Shown here one piece after another: positions 1 through 5,367 of a stretch of DNA of 5,367 nt. Position numbers and translations under genes: made by a program. Position 1 is the stretch's first letter; every line of letters starts with the position of its first letter. The stretch is from Bacteroidota bacterium (lineage in GTDB: Bacteria > Bacteroidota > Bacteroidia > Bacteroidales > Prolixibacteraceae): NCBI GenBank assembly GCA_030695265.1, contig JAUYTA010000725.1:1-5367 (forward strand). The letters run 5' to 3'. The notes below the pieces were generated by a model that saw only the letters and a program-made list of their open reading frames with translations, was not told the DNA's origin and searched no databases.

Positions 1-1
1 A

Positions 2-718
2 GTGAAATTCGCCACTACCACCGTGCTGTTTACCACCATCGTATTCCTGTTTGGCGGCATCCTTGGAACGTTCCATCACTTGTATTTTTCAGGAACGCCT
101 ACCTCCATCCTGGCACTTGGATCCAGCTTCAGTGCCCTGGAAGTAGTTCCGCTGATCCTGATCGGGTTCGAAGCCTACAGCAATTTGCAGATTAGCCGCG
201 CTACGCATTGGGTAAGAGCCTATAAATGGCCGATCAATTTCTTTTTAGCGGTCGCTTTTTGGAATTTTCTTGGTGCAGGTATCTTTGGATTCGTGATTAA
301 CCCACCTATTGCTCTTTATTACATGCAGGGACTCAATACCACTCCGGTACATGCTCATACCGCGCTGTTTGGTGTTTACGGAATGTTGGGAATCGGACTA
401 ACACTATTTGTAATGCGCGAAATGAACCATAAGAATGAGTGGAATGATAAAGTAATTAGATTATCGTTCTGGTCAATAAATATTGGACTTTTGCTTATTG
501 TGCTCATTAGTGTTTTACCCATTGGTCTGGCTCAAACATGGGCAAGTGTGAAACATGGGTTGTGGTACGCCCGTTCGGCTGATTTTCTGCAACTGCCGTG
601 GATGGTCACACTTCGGTGGATGCGTGTAATTGGTGACACCATCTTTGCTGCCGGCGTAGTGGCACTCATCTATTTTGTGATTGGTTTAAAAACCGGTTGG
701 TCGCATAAGAAGGATTAG
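2..718 (+). CDS. norB: Quinol-dependent nitric oxide reductase (qNOR), C-terminal part, 5' end outside window
   Basis: This is the C-terminal 238 residues of a membrane nitric oxide reductase of the haem-copper oxidase superfamily, which reduces 2 NO to N2O. Residue numbers count from base 2. GTFHHLYFSGTP (22-33) carries the two adjacent His (25, 26) that ligate the non-haem FeB. E47 in SALEVVPL matches the conserved Glu 280 of Pseudomonas NorB. H117 and H119 in VHAHTALFG fit the axial ligands of haem b3 and low-spin haem b. HHLYFSGTP and INPPIALYYMQGLNTTPVH are typical of the single-subunit quinol-fed type (also called norZ), whereas cytochrome c-dependent NorB usually has HHYYWIGTP. Several hydrophobic helices follow, ending in a short basic tail, SHKKD. 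The GTG at base 2 is almost certainly an internal Val codon: qNORs are about 750 residues long, and the N-terminal domain, the first FeB His and the first haem b ligand lie upstream. It is the only plus-strand gene here and converges on the hydrolase gene. Confidence 0.93.
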   Translation: MKFATTTVLFTTIVFLFGGILGTFHHLYFSGTPTSILALGSSFSALEVVPLILIGFEAYSNLQISRATHWVRAYKWPINFFLAVAFWNFLGAGIFGFVINPPIALYYMQGLNTTPVHAHTALFGVYGMLGIGLTLFVMREMNHKNEWNDKVIRLSFWSINIGLLLIVLISVLPIGLAQTWASVKHGLWYARSADFLQLPWMVTLRWMRVIGDTIFAAGVVALIYFVIGLKTGWSHKKD

Positions 719-738
719 TCCGCTATGTAACTTTTTTC

Positions 739-799
739 ACCACAGATTACTCGGATTAACACAGATTTATTTTCTGCGAGAATCTGTGTAATCTGTGGT
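739..799. repeat. Intergenic inverted repeat built from 9-10 bp units (ACACAGATT type)
   Basis: The left arm holds three related units whose GATT cores start at 745, 754 and 764 (CCACAGATT, CTCGGATT, ACACAGATT). The right arm holds two reverse-complement units (AATCTGTGT at 781-789 and AATCTGTGGT at 790-799). ACCACAGATTA (739-749) is a perfect inverse match to TAATCTGTGGT (789-799), and ACACAGATT (759-767) to AATCTGTGT (781-789). The middle left unit has no partner and would bulge out. The loop is about 13 bases. The element fills most of the gap between two convergent genes. Such CACAGATTA-type intergenic repeats are, as far as I recall, present in many unrelated bacterial genomes; I could not check this. 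Confidence 0.8.
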
Positions 800-807
800 T
801 TATTTTT
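739..807 (+). terminator. Possible intrinsic terminator of the nitric oxide reductase gene
   Basis: The inverted repeat begins 20 bases after the norB stop codon and can fold as a bulged hairpin. On the plus strand it is followed by a T-rich run (TTTATTTTT, about 799-807). On the minus strand the hairpin is followed by an A-rich run (GTGAAAAAAG), so it would not be a classical terminator for the converging hydrolase gene. The stem is rather AT-rich, so the terminator role is inferred from position and tail. Confidence 0.4.
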
Positions 808-855
808 GGTTGCTATCAATGGAAATCTCCACCTTGTTATTGGTTCGATCTTTTA

Positions 856-1443
856 TTAGTCCTGAACTGATGCAATGGCGTTGCTTTTTTGCCTTTCCGG
901 AGGATGAATTGTTACCTTTTTAGCTGCAATGGTTTTCATGAATGGCAATGGTTCTTCCCAGAAGGGTATTCTTTTGAGTGAGAATTGTTTGAACCAGGCA
1001 TATATATCGTCATTATTAAATTGTTTGCTGATATCGTGCCCCTGATTGACAAGCCGTGAATATTTAAGGTTGGCATTTTTCTTTTCAAGCGCTTTCACCA
1101 TTTCTTCTGACTTGCTGATAGGAATTTGGTTGTCGGCGGTTCCATGAAAAACCCAGGTTGGTATTTTGCTGAGATTGTCGGCCCATTTAACATCTCCAGC
1201 CCCGCACATGGGTGCAATTGCTGCAAAGCGATCAGACATCCGGTTTGCAAGCGACCATGTACCATAACCACCCATGCTCATACCCATAAGGTAAATACGC
1301 GCATCGTCAACACGCAATTTGGTAGCCACTTCATCGTAAACCGGATTAAACCAATCTTCGGATGACCAATTCTTTCCCCACGGACATTGTGGAGAAACAA
1401 CAATGAAAAAACGAGGAAAGGGAAAACGACAAAATATGGTCAT
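856..1443 (-). CDS. Alpha/beta hydrolase (carboxylesterase/dienelactone hydrolase type), N-terminally truncated, possible pseudogene
   Basis: The 195-residue product matches the later part of an esterase of the alpha/beta hydrolase fold. It opens directly on the strand usually written FPFIVVSPQCP (here RFFIVVSPQCP, 11-21). DARIYLMGMSMGGYGTW (47-63) contains the nucleophile elbow GMSMG with Ser56. HGTADNQIP (100-108) offers Asp104 as triad acid and QGHD (134-137) offers His136, so the triad is intact. The first strands and the HGAGERG-type oxyanion loop that normally precede SPQCP, plus any signal peptide, are missing. Only 57 bases separate its ATG from the ROK kinase stop, and these have in-frame stops and no remnant in any frame. 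About 40 residues beyond the hydrolase core (from about 155) form an uncharacterised tail. A purine-rich AAAGGGAAGA just before the ATG could serve as ribosome binding site. The substrate cannot be told. Either a small protein is still made or this is a decaying 5'-deleted gene; I lean to the latter. Confidence 0.7.
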   Translation of the reverse strand: MTIFCRFPFPRFFIVVSPQCPWGKNWSSEDWFNPVYDEVATKLRVDDARIYLMGMSMGGYGTWSLANRMSDRFAAIAPMCGAGDVKWADNLSKIPTWVFHGTADNQIPISKSEEMVKALEKKNANLKYSRLVNQGHDISKQFNNDDIYAWFKQFSLKRIPFWEEPLPFMKTIAAKKVTIHPPERQKSNAIASVQD

Positions 1444-1500
1444 TCTTCCCTTTCAAATTTATTTCAAAACTGATCGTTATATTCTGACAATCAATTTATT

Positions 1501-2478
1501 CTATTTTTTTAGTTCCTGATAAACCAACGCACTTGCACCCACGATTGCTGCGTCGCCAGGTTTTAGCTGCGAAGGCAGGATTTTAATCTTATTTTTAAAA
1601 GAAGTCAGCAAATGTTGCTCCATGCTTTCTTTGGCTGGTTTGAAAATATAGTCGCCGGCTGCAGTTGGCCCTCCGAATAAAAAGATGGCCTCGGGGCTAA
1701 GATGGTGAGCGGTGTCAGCAAAACCCTGGCCGAGCCATTTACCTGTCTGCTCGAATACTTCATTGGCCACTTTATCGCCTCTTTCAGCGGCATCGAAAAT
1801 CATTTTTGAATCGAGTTCATTAAATGATTTGTCAGCCAGCAGACTATCGGTGGCATTGTATTTTACCATCAGTTCAAAAGCAGTGCGTTTCATACCGGGA
1901 GCCGAGCAATAGGCTTCAAAATGGCCCAGAGCGCCACAACCGCATAATCTTCCACCCGGAATCAGCGTGGTGTGGCCACATTCGCCGGCAAATCCATCGC
2001 TACCGTAAACCAAGTCACCATTTACAACAATACCGCTTCCAACGCCGGTTCCAAGGGTGTACATCACAAAGTTTTTCATTCCTTTGGCGCCACCATAAAT
2101 CATTTCGCCAATGGCAGCAGCATTGGCATCGTTGGTCAATGCTATTGCCTGAAGTTCAGGAAATTTTAGTTTCAGCAATTTTACAAGCGGAACAATTCCT
2201 TTGAAAGCCAGATTGGCCGCATATTCAATTGTTCCGGCGTAATAGTTACCGTTTGGAGCGCCAATCCCGATTCCAAGAATTTCGATTTCAGGATTAACAA
2301 GCTTGACTGATTTTATTAATTCATTAATTGCCAGCGATAAATCTTCAATATAAAGATCAACATTTCCGTGCGAAGGGGTTGCAATGTTATCTTTCACCAT
2401 TACATTTCCCAGATCGTCAACCATTCCAATGGCGGTATTTGTTCCGCCAATATCGACACCAATTGCTACTCGTTTCAT
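1501..2478 (-). CDS. ROK-family sugar kinase (glucokinase-like)
   Basis: This 325-residue protein has full ROK length and architecture. ROK kinases phosphorylate glucose or related hexoses and amino sugars with ATP in the cytoplasm. The N-terminal phosphate-binding motif is DIGGTNT (9-15). TNDANAAA (115-122) carries the presumed catalytic base Asp117, and LGTGVGSGI (142-150) is the second phosphate loop. ECGH (166-169) is the ExGH sugar-binding motif, whose His is also a zinc ligand. CGCGALGHFEAY (179-190) is the ROK zinc signature, with His186 where the third Cys usually stands. FGGPTAAGD (268-276) fits the adenosine-binding motif. There is no N-terminal helix-turn-helix, so it is a kinase and not a ROK repressor. 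The ATG is followed at once by the usual MKRVAIGVDIGGT opening, with no clear Shine-Dalgarno sequence. It lies 200 bp downstream of mrp, beyond a terminator, so probably has its own promoter. Glucose is the default substrate guess; fructose, mannose, allose or N-acetylated sugars cannot be excluded. Confidence 0.93.
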   Translation of the reverse strand: MKRVAIGVDIGGTNTAIGMVDDLGNVMVKDNIATPSHGNVDLYIEDLSLAINELIKSVKLVNPEIEILGIGIGAPNGNYYAGTIEYAANLAFKGIVPLVKLLKLKFPELQAIALTNDANAAAIGEMIYGGAKGMKNFVMYTLGTGVGSGIVVNGDLVYGSDGFAGECGHTTLIPGGRLCGCGALGHFEAYCSAPGMKRTAFELMVKYNATDSLLADKSFNELDSKMIFDAAERGDKVANEVFEQTGKWLGQGFADTAHHLSPEAIFLFGGPTAAGDYIFKPAKESMEQHLLTSFKNKIKILPSQLKPGDAAIVGASALVYQELKK

Positions 2479-2557
2479 TCTAATTATTTATTAGGTTTTT
2501 TTAGCTGATTTTAGATCATTTTAATCTTAAAATCCGGTTTGTTTTTTTAAAACCGAA

Positions 2558-2565
2558 CAAAATTA
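2558..2565 (-). promoter_or_regulatory. Weak candidate Bacteroidota -7 element for the ROK kinase gene
   Basis: On the minus strand these bases read TAATTTTG, which fits the Bacteroidota -7 consensus TAnnTTTG and lies about 80 bases before the kinase ATG. No convincing TTG-type -33 element sits at the expected distance, so the match may be chance in AT-rich DNA. Just downstream a short inverted repeat (CGGTTT at 2535-2540 with AAACCG at 2550-2555) would fall near the start of the leader. Confidence 0.25.
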
Positions 2566-2618
2566 AAAATTTAATCCAACTATTTCGGAGTGGCACTAAA
2601 TTTCAATATAAAAATGAA

Positions 2619-2653
2619 CGGAACGCCTTGCATTGGTTTTGCACGACGTTCCG
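2619..2653 (-). terminator. Intrinsic terminator downstream of mrp
   Basis: CGGAACG (2619-2625) and CGTTCCG (2647-2653) form a perfect 7-bp GC-rich stem. An inner TGCA/TGCA pairing (2629-2632 with 2640-2643) extends it across a small internal loop. On the minus strand the hairpin starts 25 bases after the mrp stop and is followed by TTCATTTTTA, a reasonable U-rich tail. On the plus strand it is followed by AAGTATTTTTTA, so it could work in both directions, but no gene reads in from that side. It would end the gldH-trmB-atl-mrp transcript and separate it from the ROK kinase. Confidence 0.65.
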
Positions 2654-2678
2654 AAGTATTTTTTATGCTGAAAGTTGT

Positions 2679-3794
2679 TTATTTCCGTGTCACTTTCACT
2701 TTTATGGTAGGATCCAGATTTGCATTCCGGATATCCACTTCATGAATCACATTGGCTGCAATTTCTTTAAAAACCTGTCCGATAATGGAGTTTTCATCGT
2801 AAGCCACTGGATTTCCTGAATCGCCACCTTCCCGTATTCCCTGAACAATAGGAACCTGACCAAGCAATGGCAATTCAAGTTTCTCTGCCAGTTCTACGCC
2901 GCCATCCTGCCCGAAAATGTAGTATTTGTTGTCCGGAAGTTCTTCAGGAGTGAACCACGACATGTTTTCAACCAACCCGAGCACCGGAACATCAACGCCT
3001 TTGCCTTTAAACATGTTCACTCCCCTGATGACATCGGCCAATGCAACGTCCTGAGGCGTAGTAACAATAATGGCTCCGGTTACCGGAACTGTTTGAACCA
3101 AAGTCAGGTGAATATCGCTTGTTCCGGGAGGAAGGTCGAAAAGCAAATAATCCAAAGTTCCCCAGTTTCCATCGGTAATCAACTGTTTCAAAGCGTTTGA
3201 CGCCATCGGACCGCGCCATACAACAGCATCTTCGGTAGCCACAAAAAAGCCAATGGAAAGAAAACTCACCCCGAATCTGGTAATCGGCTGAATTCGTTCC
3301 TTCCCGTCAACACTAATTCCGGCAGGACGTTGTGATTCGGCACCAAACATTTTTGGAAGCGATGGCCCAAAAATATCAGCATCGATCAGTCCGACTTTTG
3401 CACCGGTTTTAGCCAGCGCGATGGCCAGATTTACTGCAACTGTCGATTTCCCAACCCCACCTTTTCCTGACGCAACCGCAATCAGGTTTTTTACACCCGG
3501 CAAAATGGGGCGCTCCATCTGGTGGATTGCTTTGGCTGTGATGTTGCCTTTTATTTCCACTTCAGGACCAATGTAGGTTAAAATTGCTTCTTCGCATGCA
3601 GCAATCACTGCGGCCATGTTTGGATCGTCCGATCGTTGGAAAACGAGCGACAAAGTAACTTTTTTGCCCGCAACCCTAATTTCCTGCGCCATATCAAGCG
3701 TAACAACATCCTTGCTACTTCCGGGGAAAATCACATTGCGCAACGCATCGGTAATATTCTTGGGAACGATTAATTTACGTGGTATTTCTGTCAT
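2679..3794 (-). CDS. mrp: Mrp/NBP35-family P-loop ATPase (ApbC-type iron-sulfur cluster carrier)
   Basis: The 371-residue protein has the two-domain layout of Mrp/ApbC. Residues about 8-90 are a MIP18/DUF59-like domain. From about 100 there is a deviant Walker A ATPase of the SIMIBI class: SGKGGVGKST (109-118), LIDADIFGPSLP (136-147) and DLPPGTSD (220-227, with Asp220 as Walker B). Family members bind and hand over Fe-S clusters in the cytosol. ENMSWFTPEELPDNKYYIFG (276-295) stands where many Mrp proteins have a CxxC pair for a bridging cluster; neither Cys is present. This FTPEELP form is, from memory, usual in Bacteroidota. The ATG at 3792-3794 is chosen as start because it gives MTEIPRKL; a TTG 18 bases further upstream would add MFKQKI but is less likely. 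No Shine-Dalgarno is evident. It is last in the cluster, 35 bp after the ATL gene and just before a terminator. Confidence 0.94.
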   Translation of the reverse strand: MTEIPRKLIVPKNITDALRNVIFPGSSKDVVTLDMAQEIRVAGKKVTLSLVFQRSDDPNMAAVIAACEEAILTYIGPEVEIKGNITAKAIHQMERPILPGVKNLIAVASGKGGVGKSTVAVNLAIALAKTGAKVGLIDADIFGPSLPKMFGAESQRPAGISVDGKERIQPITRFGVSFLSIGFFVATEDAVVWRGPMASNALKQLITDGNWGTLDYLLFDLPPGTSDIHLTLVQTVPVTGAIIVTTPQDVALADVIRGVNMFKGKGVDVPVLGLVENMSWFTPEELPDNKYYIFGQDGGVELAEKLELPLLGQVPIVQGIREGGDSGNPVAYDENSIIGQVFKEIAANVIHEVDIRNANLDPTIKVKVTRK

Positions 3795-3829
3795 TATTTT
3801 CTGTTTAAACAATTGTTTTCAATAACAAA

Positions 3830-4162
3830 TTAGTCCATTGCAAGTTCAGTCAGCGGGTTCCAGAAGTGCTTTTCAAAGTCGGTGATCTGATCATCAACTA
3901 CCCGAATTCCTTCGGCTTCCAGATATTCCTGCATGGCTGTTGTGGTTCCAAAATGATGTTTTCCGGTGAGCAATCCGTTTCGGTTCACAACGCGGTGTGC
4001 AGGTACATATTTCTCCTGAACGTGTGCATTGTTCATGGCCCAGCCTACCATCCTCGACGATTGTGCTGTTCCCAGAAAAGCAGCGATGGCGCCATAACTG
4101 GTCACTTTCCCGGGAGGAATCAACCGGACAACTTCATATACTTTGTCGTAAAAATCGTTCAT
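3830..4162 (-). CDS. atl: Alkyltransferase-like protein (ATL; MGMT-family DNA-binding domain with Cys replaced by Ala)
   Basis: This 110-residue protein is the stand-alone DNA-binding/active-site domain of the O6-methylguanine-DNA methyltransferase family. IPPGKVTSYGAIA (15-27) is the usual start, with Tyr23 at the position that helps rotate the flipped base. SSRMVGWAMNN (35-45) contains the arginine finger Arg37. VPAHRVVNRNGLLTG (53-67) is the active-site segment. In methyltransferases this reads PCHRV; here the alkyl-acceptor Cys is Ala55. It therefore cannot accept an alkyl group and fits the ATL class, which binds O6-alkylguanine in DNA, bends it and flags it for nucleotide excision repair. 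Other ATLs have Trp or Ala at this position. The length is right for an ATL, with no Ada-type N-terminal domain. It sits between trmB (105 bp gap holding a repeat) and mrp (35 bp gap). The ATG start gives the usual short lead-in before the YxxVYxVV helix. Confidence 0.92.
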   Translation of the reverse strand: MNDFYDKVYEVVRLIPPGKVTSYGAIAAFLGTAQSSRMVGWAMNNAHVQEKYVPAHRVVNRNGLLTGKHHFGTTTAMQEYLEAEGIRVVDDQITDFEKHFWNPLTELAMD

Positions 4163-4173
4163 GGATGATTGCG

Positions 4174-4263
4174 TTTAAAGTTCAAAGTTCAAAGTTGGGT
4201 GCCCATAAAGCGTTTCGGGTTCCACATGGCACAACTTGGAACTTGAAACCTGAAACTTGAAAC
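4174..4263. repeat. Intergenic inverted repeat built from 7-bp units (TTCAAAG / CTTGAAA)
   Basis: The left arm (4174-4196) is three 7-bp units (TTTAAAG, TTCAAAG, TTCAAAG) plus TT. The right arm (about 4235-4263) is four units in the opposite sense (CTTGGAA, CTTGAAA, CCTGAAA, CTTGAAA) plus C. They flank a core with a further inverted match, GTGCCCAT (4199-4206) against ATGGCAC (4226-4232), differing by one bulged base. AAGTT (4192-4196) pairs with AACTT (4233-4237), and 4185-4190 with 4239-4244. A long imperfect hairpin with about a 19-base loop is thus possible. It nearly fills the trmB-atl gap. There is no clear U-tract on the minus strand, so it does not look like a standard terminator. Confidence 0.75.
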
Positions 4264-4267
4264 TCTT

Positions 4268-5008
4268 TTATTCTTTCGCGTTTCGCCCGAAACTCCGGTA
4301 CGGATCTTTTTCAATTTCAACATCCGGCTCACGAAGTGGTTCATGATGATTGAGCCTGAATGAAAGGTATTTGATGCTCAGTCCGCGGTCGAGCCACTGT
4401 TTTTCGTAGAAAGTCTGGATCGATAAAACTTCATCCAGAAATTCAGAATTGTACAGGTCGTCGGTTTGCCGGATTACTTCGAACTTATTTTCGGCAACCA
4501 TGGCTTCGGTGTATCGGTACATAAAATTACTGTCCGATTTCAGGTGGATAATTCCGCTCGGAACCATGATTTGTCGGTAACTTTCAATGAAATTGGTCGC
4601 TGTAAGCCGTTTGCGCGTTTTTTTCATTTGCGGATCGGGAAAAGTCAGCCAGATTTCAGCCACTTCTGCCTCTTCAAAAAAAAGTTGAATGTTTTCTATG
4701 TTCGTGCGCAGAAAACCCACATTTTTCAAACCCAATTCTTTGGCCTGAGTAGCGCCCTTCCACATTCTGGCGCCTTTAATGTCGATACCGATGAAATTAA
4801 ATTCAGGATAATGGCTGGCCAGTTTTACTGTGTATTCACCTTTGCCGCAGCCAAGTTCAAGAATAACCGGATTTTTATTCCAGAAAAATGACTCACTCCA
4901 TTTTCCTTTGTACTGAAACCCTTCGGATTGTAATTCTTTGAAAGATACCTGAACTACATTTTCATAAGTTGCCAGATCGGCAAACTTCTTCAATTTATTC
5001 TTTCCCAC
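4268..5008 (-). CDS. trmB: tRNA (guanine-N7-)-methyltransferase TrmB
   Basis: This enzyme uses S-adenosylmethionine to form 7-methylguanosine at position 46 of the variable loop of many tRNAs. From the GTG start the protein has 246 residues. VILELGCGKGEYT (48-60) is the SAM-binding motif I of a class I methyltransferase. FIGIDIKGARMWKGA (72-86) carries the acidic residue for the cofactor ribose. WLTFPDPQMKKTRKR (120-134) is the TrmB signature that binds tRNA and the target base; Bacteroidota tend to have PDPQMKK where E. coli has PDPWHK. TFYEKQWLDRG (199-209) is the conserved C-terminal motif. No ATG occurs in frame until well inside the domain. GTG at 5006-5008 gives MGKNKLKKFA, the usual family opening, so I chose it. 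A TTG at 5021-5023 would add five residues and overlap the gldH stop by four bases (TTGA). The gap to gldH is 11 bases with the GTG start, pointing to cotranscription. Confidence 0.94.
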   Translation of the reverse strand: MGKNKLKKFADLATYENVVQVSFKELQSEGFQYKGKWSESFFWNKNPVILELGCGKGEYTVKLASHYPEFNFIGIDIKGARMWKGATQAKELGLKNVGFLRTNIENIQLFFEEAEVAEIWLTFPDPQMKKTRKRLTATNFIESYRQIMVPSGIIHLKSDSNFMYRYTEAMVAENKFEVIRQTDDLYNSEFLDEVLSIQTFYEKQWLDRGLSIKYLSFRLNHHEPLREPDVEIEKDPYRSFGRNAKE

Positions 5009-5019
5009 AGTTTCTATAA

Positions 5020-5367
5020 TCAATACGTTTTTTCAATGCGGATTCCTATGTCGCGGATTCCTTCCAGCACGTTGTCGCGCATTCCCTGTTTTATCCGGAA
5101 GGTATATTCTCCCTTGTGCGGTAAGTAAACGCTGCTTTTGTAAAGAATCTGATTGTCATGCAAATCGCCTAAACCACTTCCCTTCCAGCGGCCGGAAGCT
5201 TCAGCCAGCGAAAATTCGACCGTGTCGGTGCGTGTAATTCCATCGGGCGAGCCGACTGAAAGAAAAAGCCAGAGATTGCTGTACTGATAGGTTCCCTTGT
5301 TCCGGATATTTACATACCAGTTGTGATTCCTAATCGTATCGGTAAGTTCAACTTTGAAAACGACCAC
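5020..5367 (-). CDS. gldH: GldH-family gliding motility lipoprotein, C-terminal part, 5' end outside window
   Basis: The 115-116 visible residues match the C-terminal three quarters of GldH, a lipoprotein family confined to Bacteroidota. It was found through gliding-defective Flavobacterium mutants but also occurs in many non-gliding relatives. Residues are numbered from the window edge. Conserved features are the strand WYVNIRN (17-23), YSNLWLF (29-35), PDGITRTDTVEF (41-52), GRWKGSGLGDLHDNQ (59-73), GEYTFRIKQGMRD (86-98) and the end LEGIRDIGIRIEK (101-113). The pattern is an all-beta domain. The GTG at the window edge is most likely an internal Val, because full GldH proteins are about 155-165 residues with a lipobox Cys near the N-terminus, none of which is visible. 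Its TGA stop lies directly against trmB, so the two are probably translated from one message. It alone does not show that the organism glides; the other gld genes are not in view. Confidence 0.88.
   Translation of the reverse strand: MVVFKVELTDTIRNHNWYVNIRNKGTYQYSNLWLFLSVGSPDGITRTDTVEFSLAEASGRWKGSGLGDLHDNQILYKSSVYLPHKGEYTFRIKQGMRDNVLEGIRDIGIRIEKTY

Noticed and set aside
2..718. Treating the plus-strand frame as a complete 238-residue protein starting at GTG
   Set aside because: The sequence aligns to the interior and C-terminus of qNOR, so the gene must begin before the window.
1126..1365. Plus-strand reading frame of 79 codons inside the hydrolase gene
   Set aside because: It lies antisense to the hydrolase, which has clear family motifs; the product resembles nothing and is Cys/His-rich noise.
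1824..2204. Plus-strand reading frame of 126 codons inside the ROK kinase gene
   Set aside because: Antisense to a well-supported kinase and of unlikely composition (many His, Gln, Arg, Trp); a shadow of the real gene.
2535..2555. CGGTTT/AAACCG hairpin upstream of the ROK kinase, considered as a riboswitch or attenuator
   Set aside because: Only 6 bp of stem with a T-rich loop and no conserved riboswitch-like core; mentioned only as context for the promoter candidate.
3795..3812. TTG start adding six residues (MFKQKI) to Mrp
   Set aside because: An ATG follows directly and gives a normal Mrp N-terminus; the upstream TTG has no ribosome site in its support.
3803..3818. Overlapping palindromes GTTTAAAC and AAACAATTGTTT just upstream of mrp, considered as an operator
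   Set aside because: A 12-bp palindrome is expected about once by chance in a window this size, and the site is AT-rich with no second copy.
4466..4891. Plus-strand reading frame of 141 codons inside trmB
   Set aside because: Antisense to trmB, with no recognisable domain and a Phe/His-rich composition expected of a shadow frame.

Overview
The window looks like an ordinary chromosomal segment from a member of the Bacteroidota, probably a Bacteroidales/Marinilabiliales-type bacterium, although the order is a guess. The main evidence is a gldH homologue, a family essentially confined to this phylum. Supporting signs are a Mrp protein with the FTPEELP version of its C-terminal loop instead of a CxxC pair, AT-rich gaps, and start codons without clear Shine-Dalgarno sequences. 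No mobile element, CRISPR array, tRNA, rRNA or novel multi-gene system is visible.

Layout from left to right: bases 2-718 (+) encode the C-terminal part of a quinol-type nitric oxide reductase whose 5' end lies outside the window. It converges on a run of minus-strand genes. The 137-bp convergent gap (719-855) holds an inverted repeat built from 9-10 bp units, which may double as a terminator. Next, reading on the minus strand, come an alpha/beta hydrolase that lacks its N-terminal part (856-1443) and a ROK-family sugar kinase (1501-2478). The kinase is separated from the next gene by 200 bp holding a probable intrinsic terminator and a weak promoter candidate.

The right half is a compact minus-strand cluster transcribed in the order gldH (partial, 5020-5367), trmB (4268-5008), an alkyltransferase-like (ATL) DNA-repair protein (3830-4162) and mrp (2679-3794), ending at the hairpin at 2619-2653. 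gldH and trmB are nearly contiguous. The gap between trmB and the ATL gene is filled by a second inverted repeat, built from 7-bp units. The products do unrelated jobs: cell-surface or gliding lipoprotein, tRNA m7G46 methylation, recognition of O6-alkylguanine lesions, and Fe-S cluster handling. The cluster therefore reads as a shared transcript of housekeeping functions, not a pathway.

The points most worth checking are the two periodic intergenic inverted repeats, the truncated hydrolase, the Cys-to-Ala change that makes the MGMT homologue an ATL, the Mrp lacking CxxC, the Cys-to-His change in the ROK zinc motif, and the lack of any ATG start for trmB.
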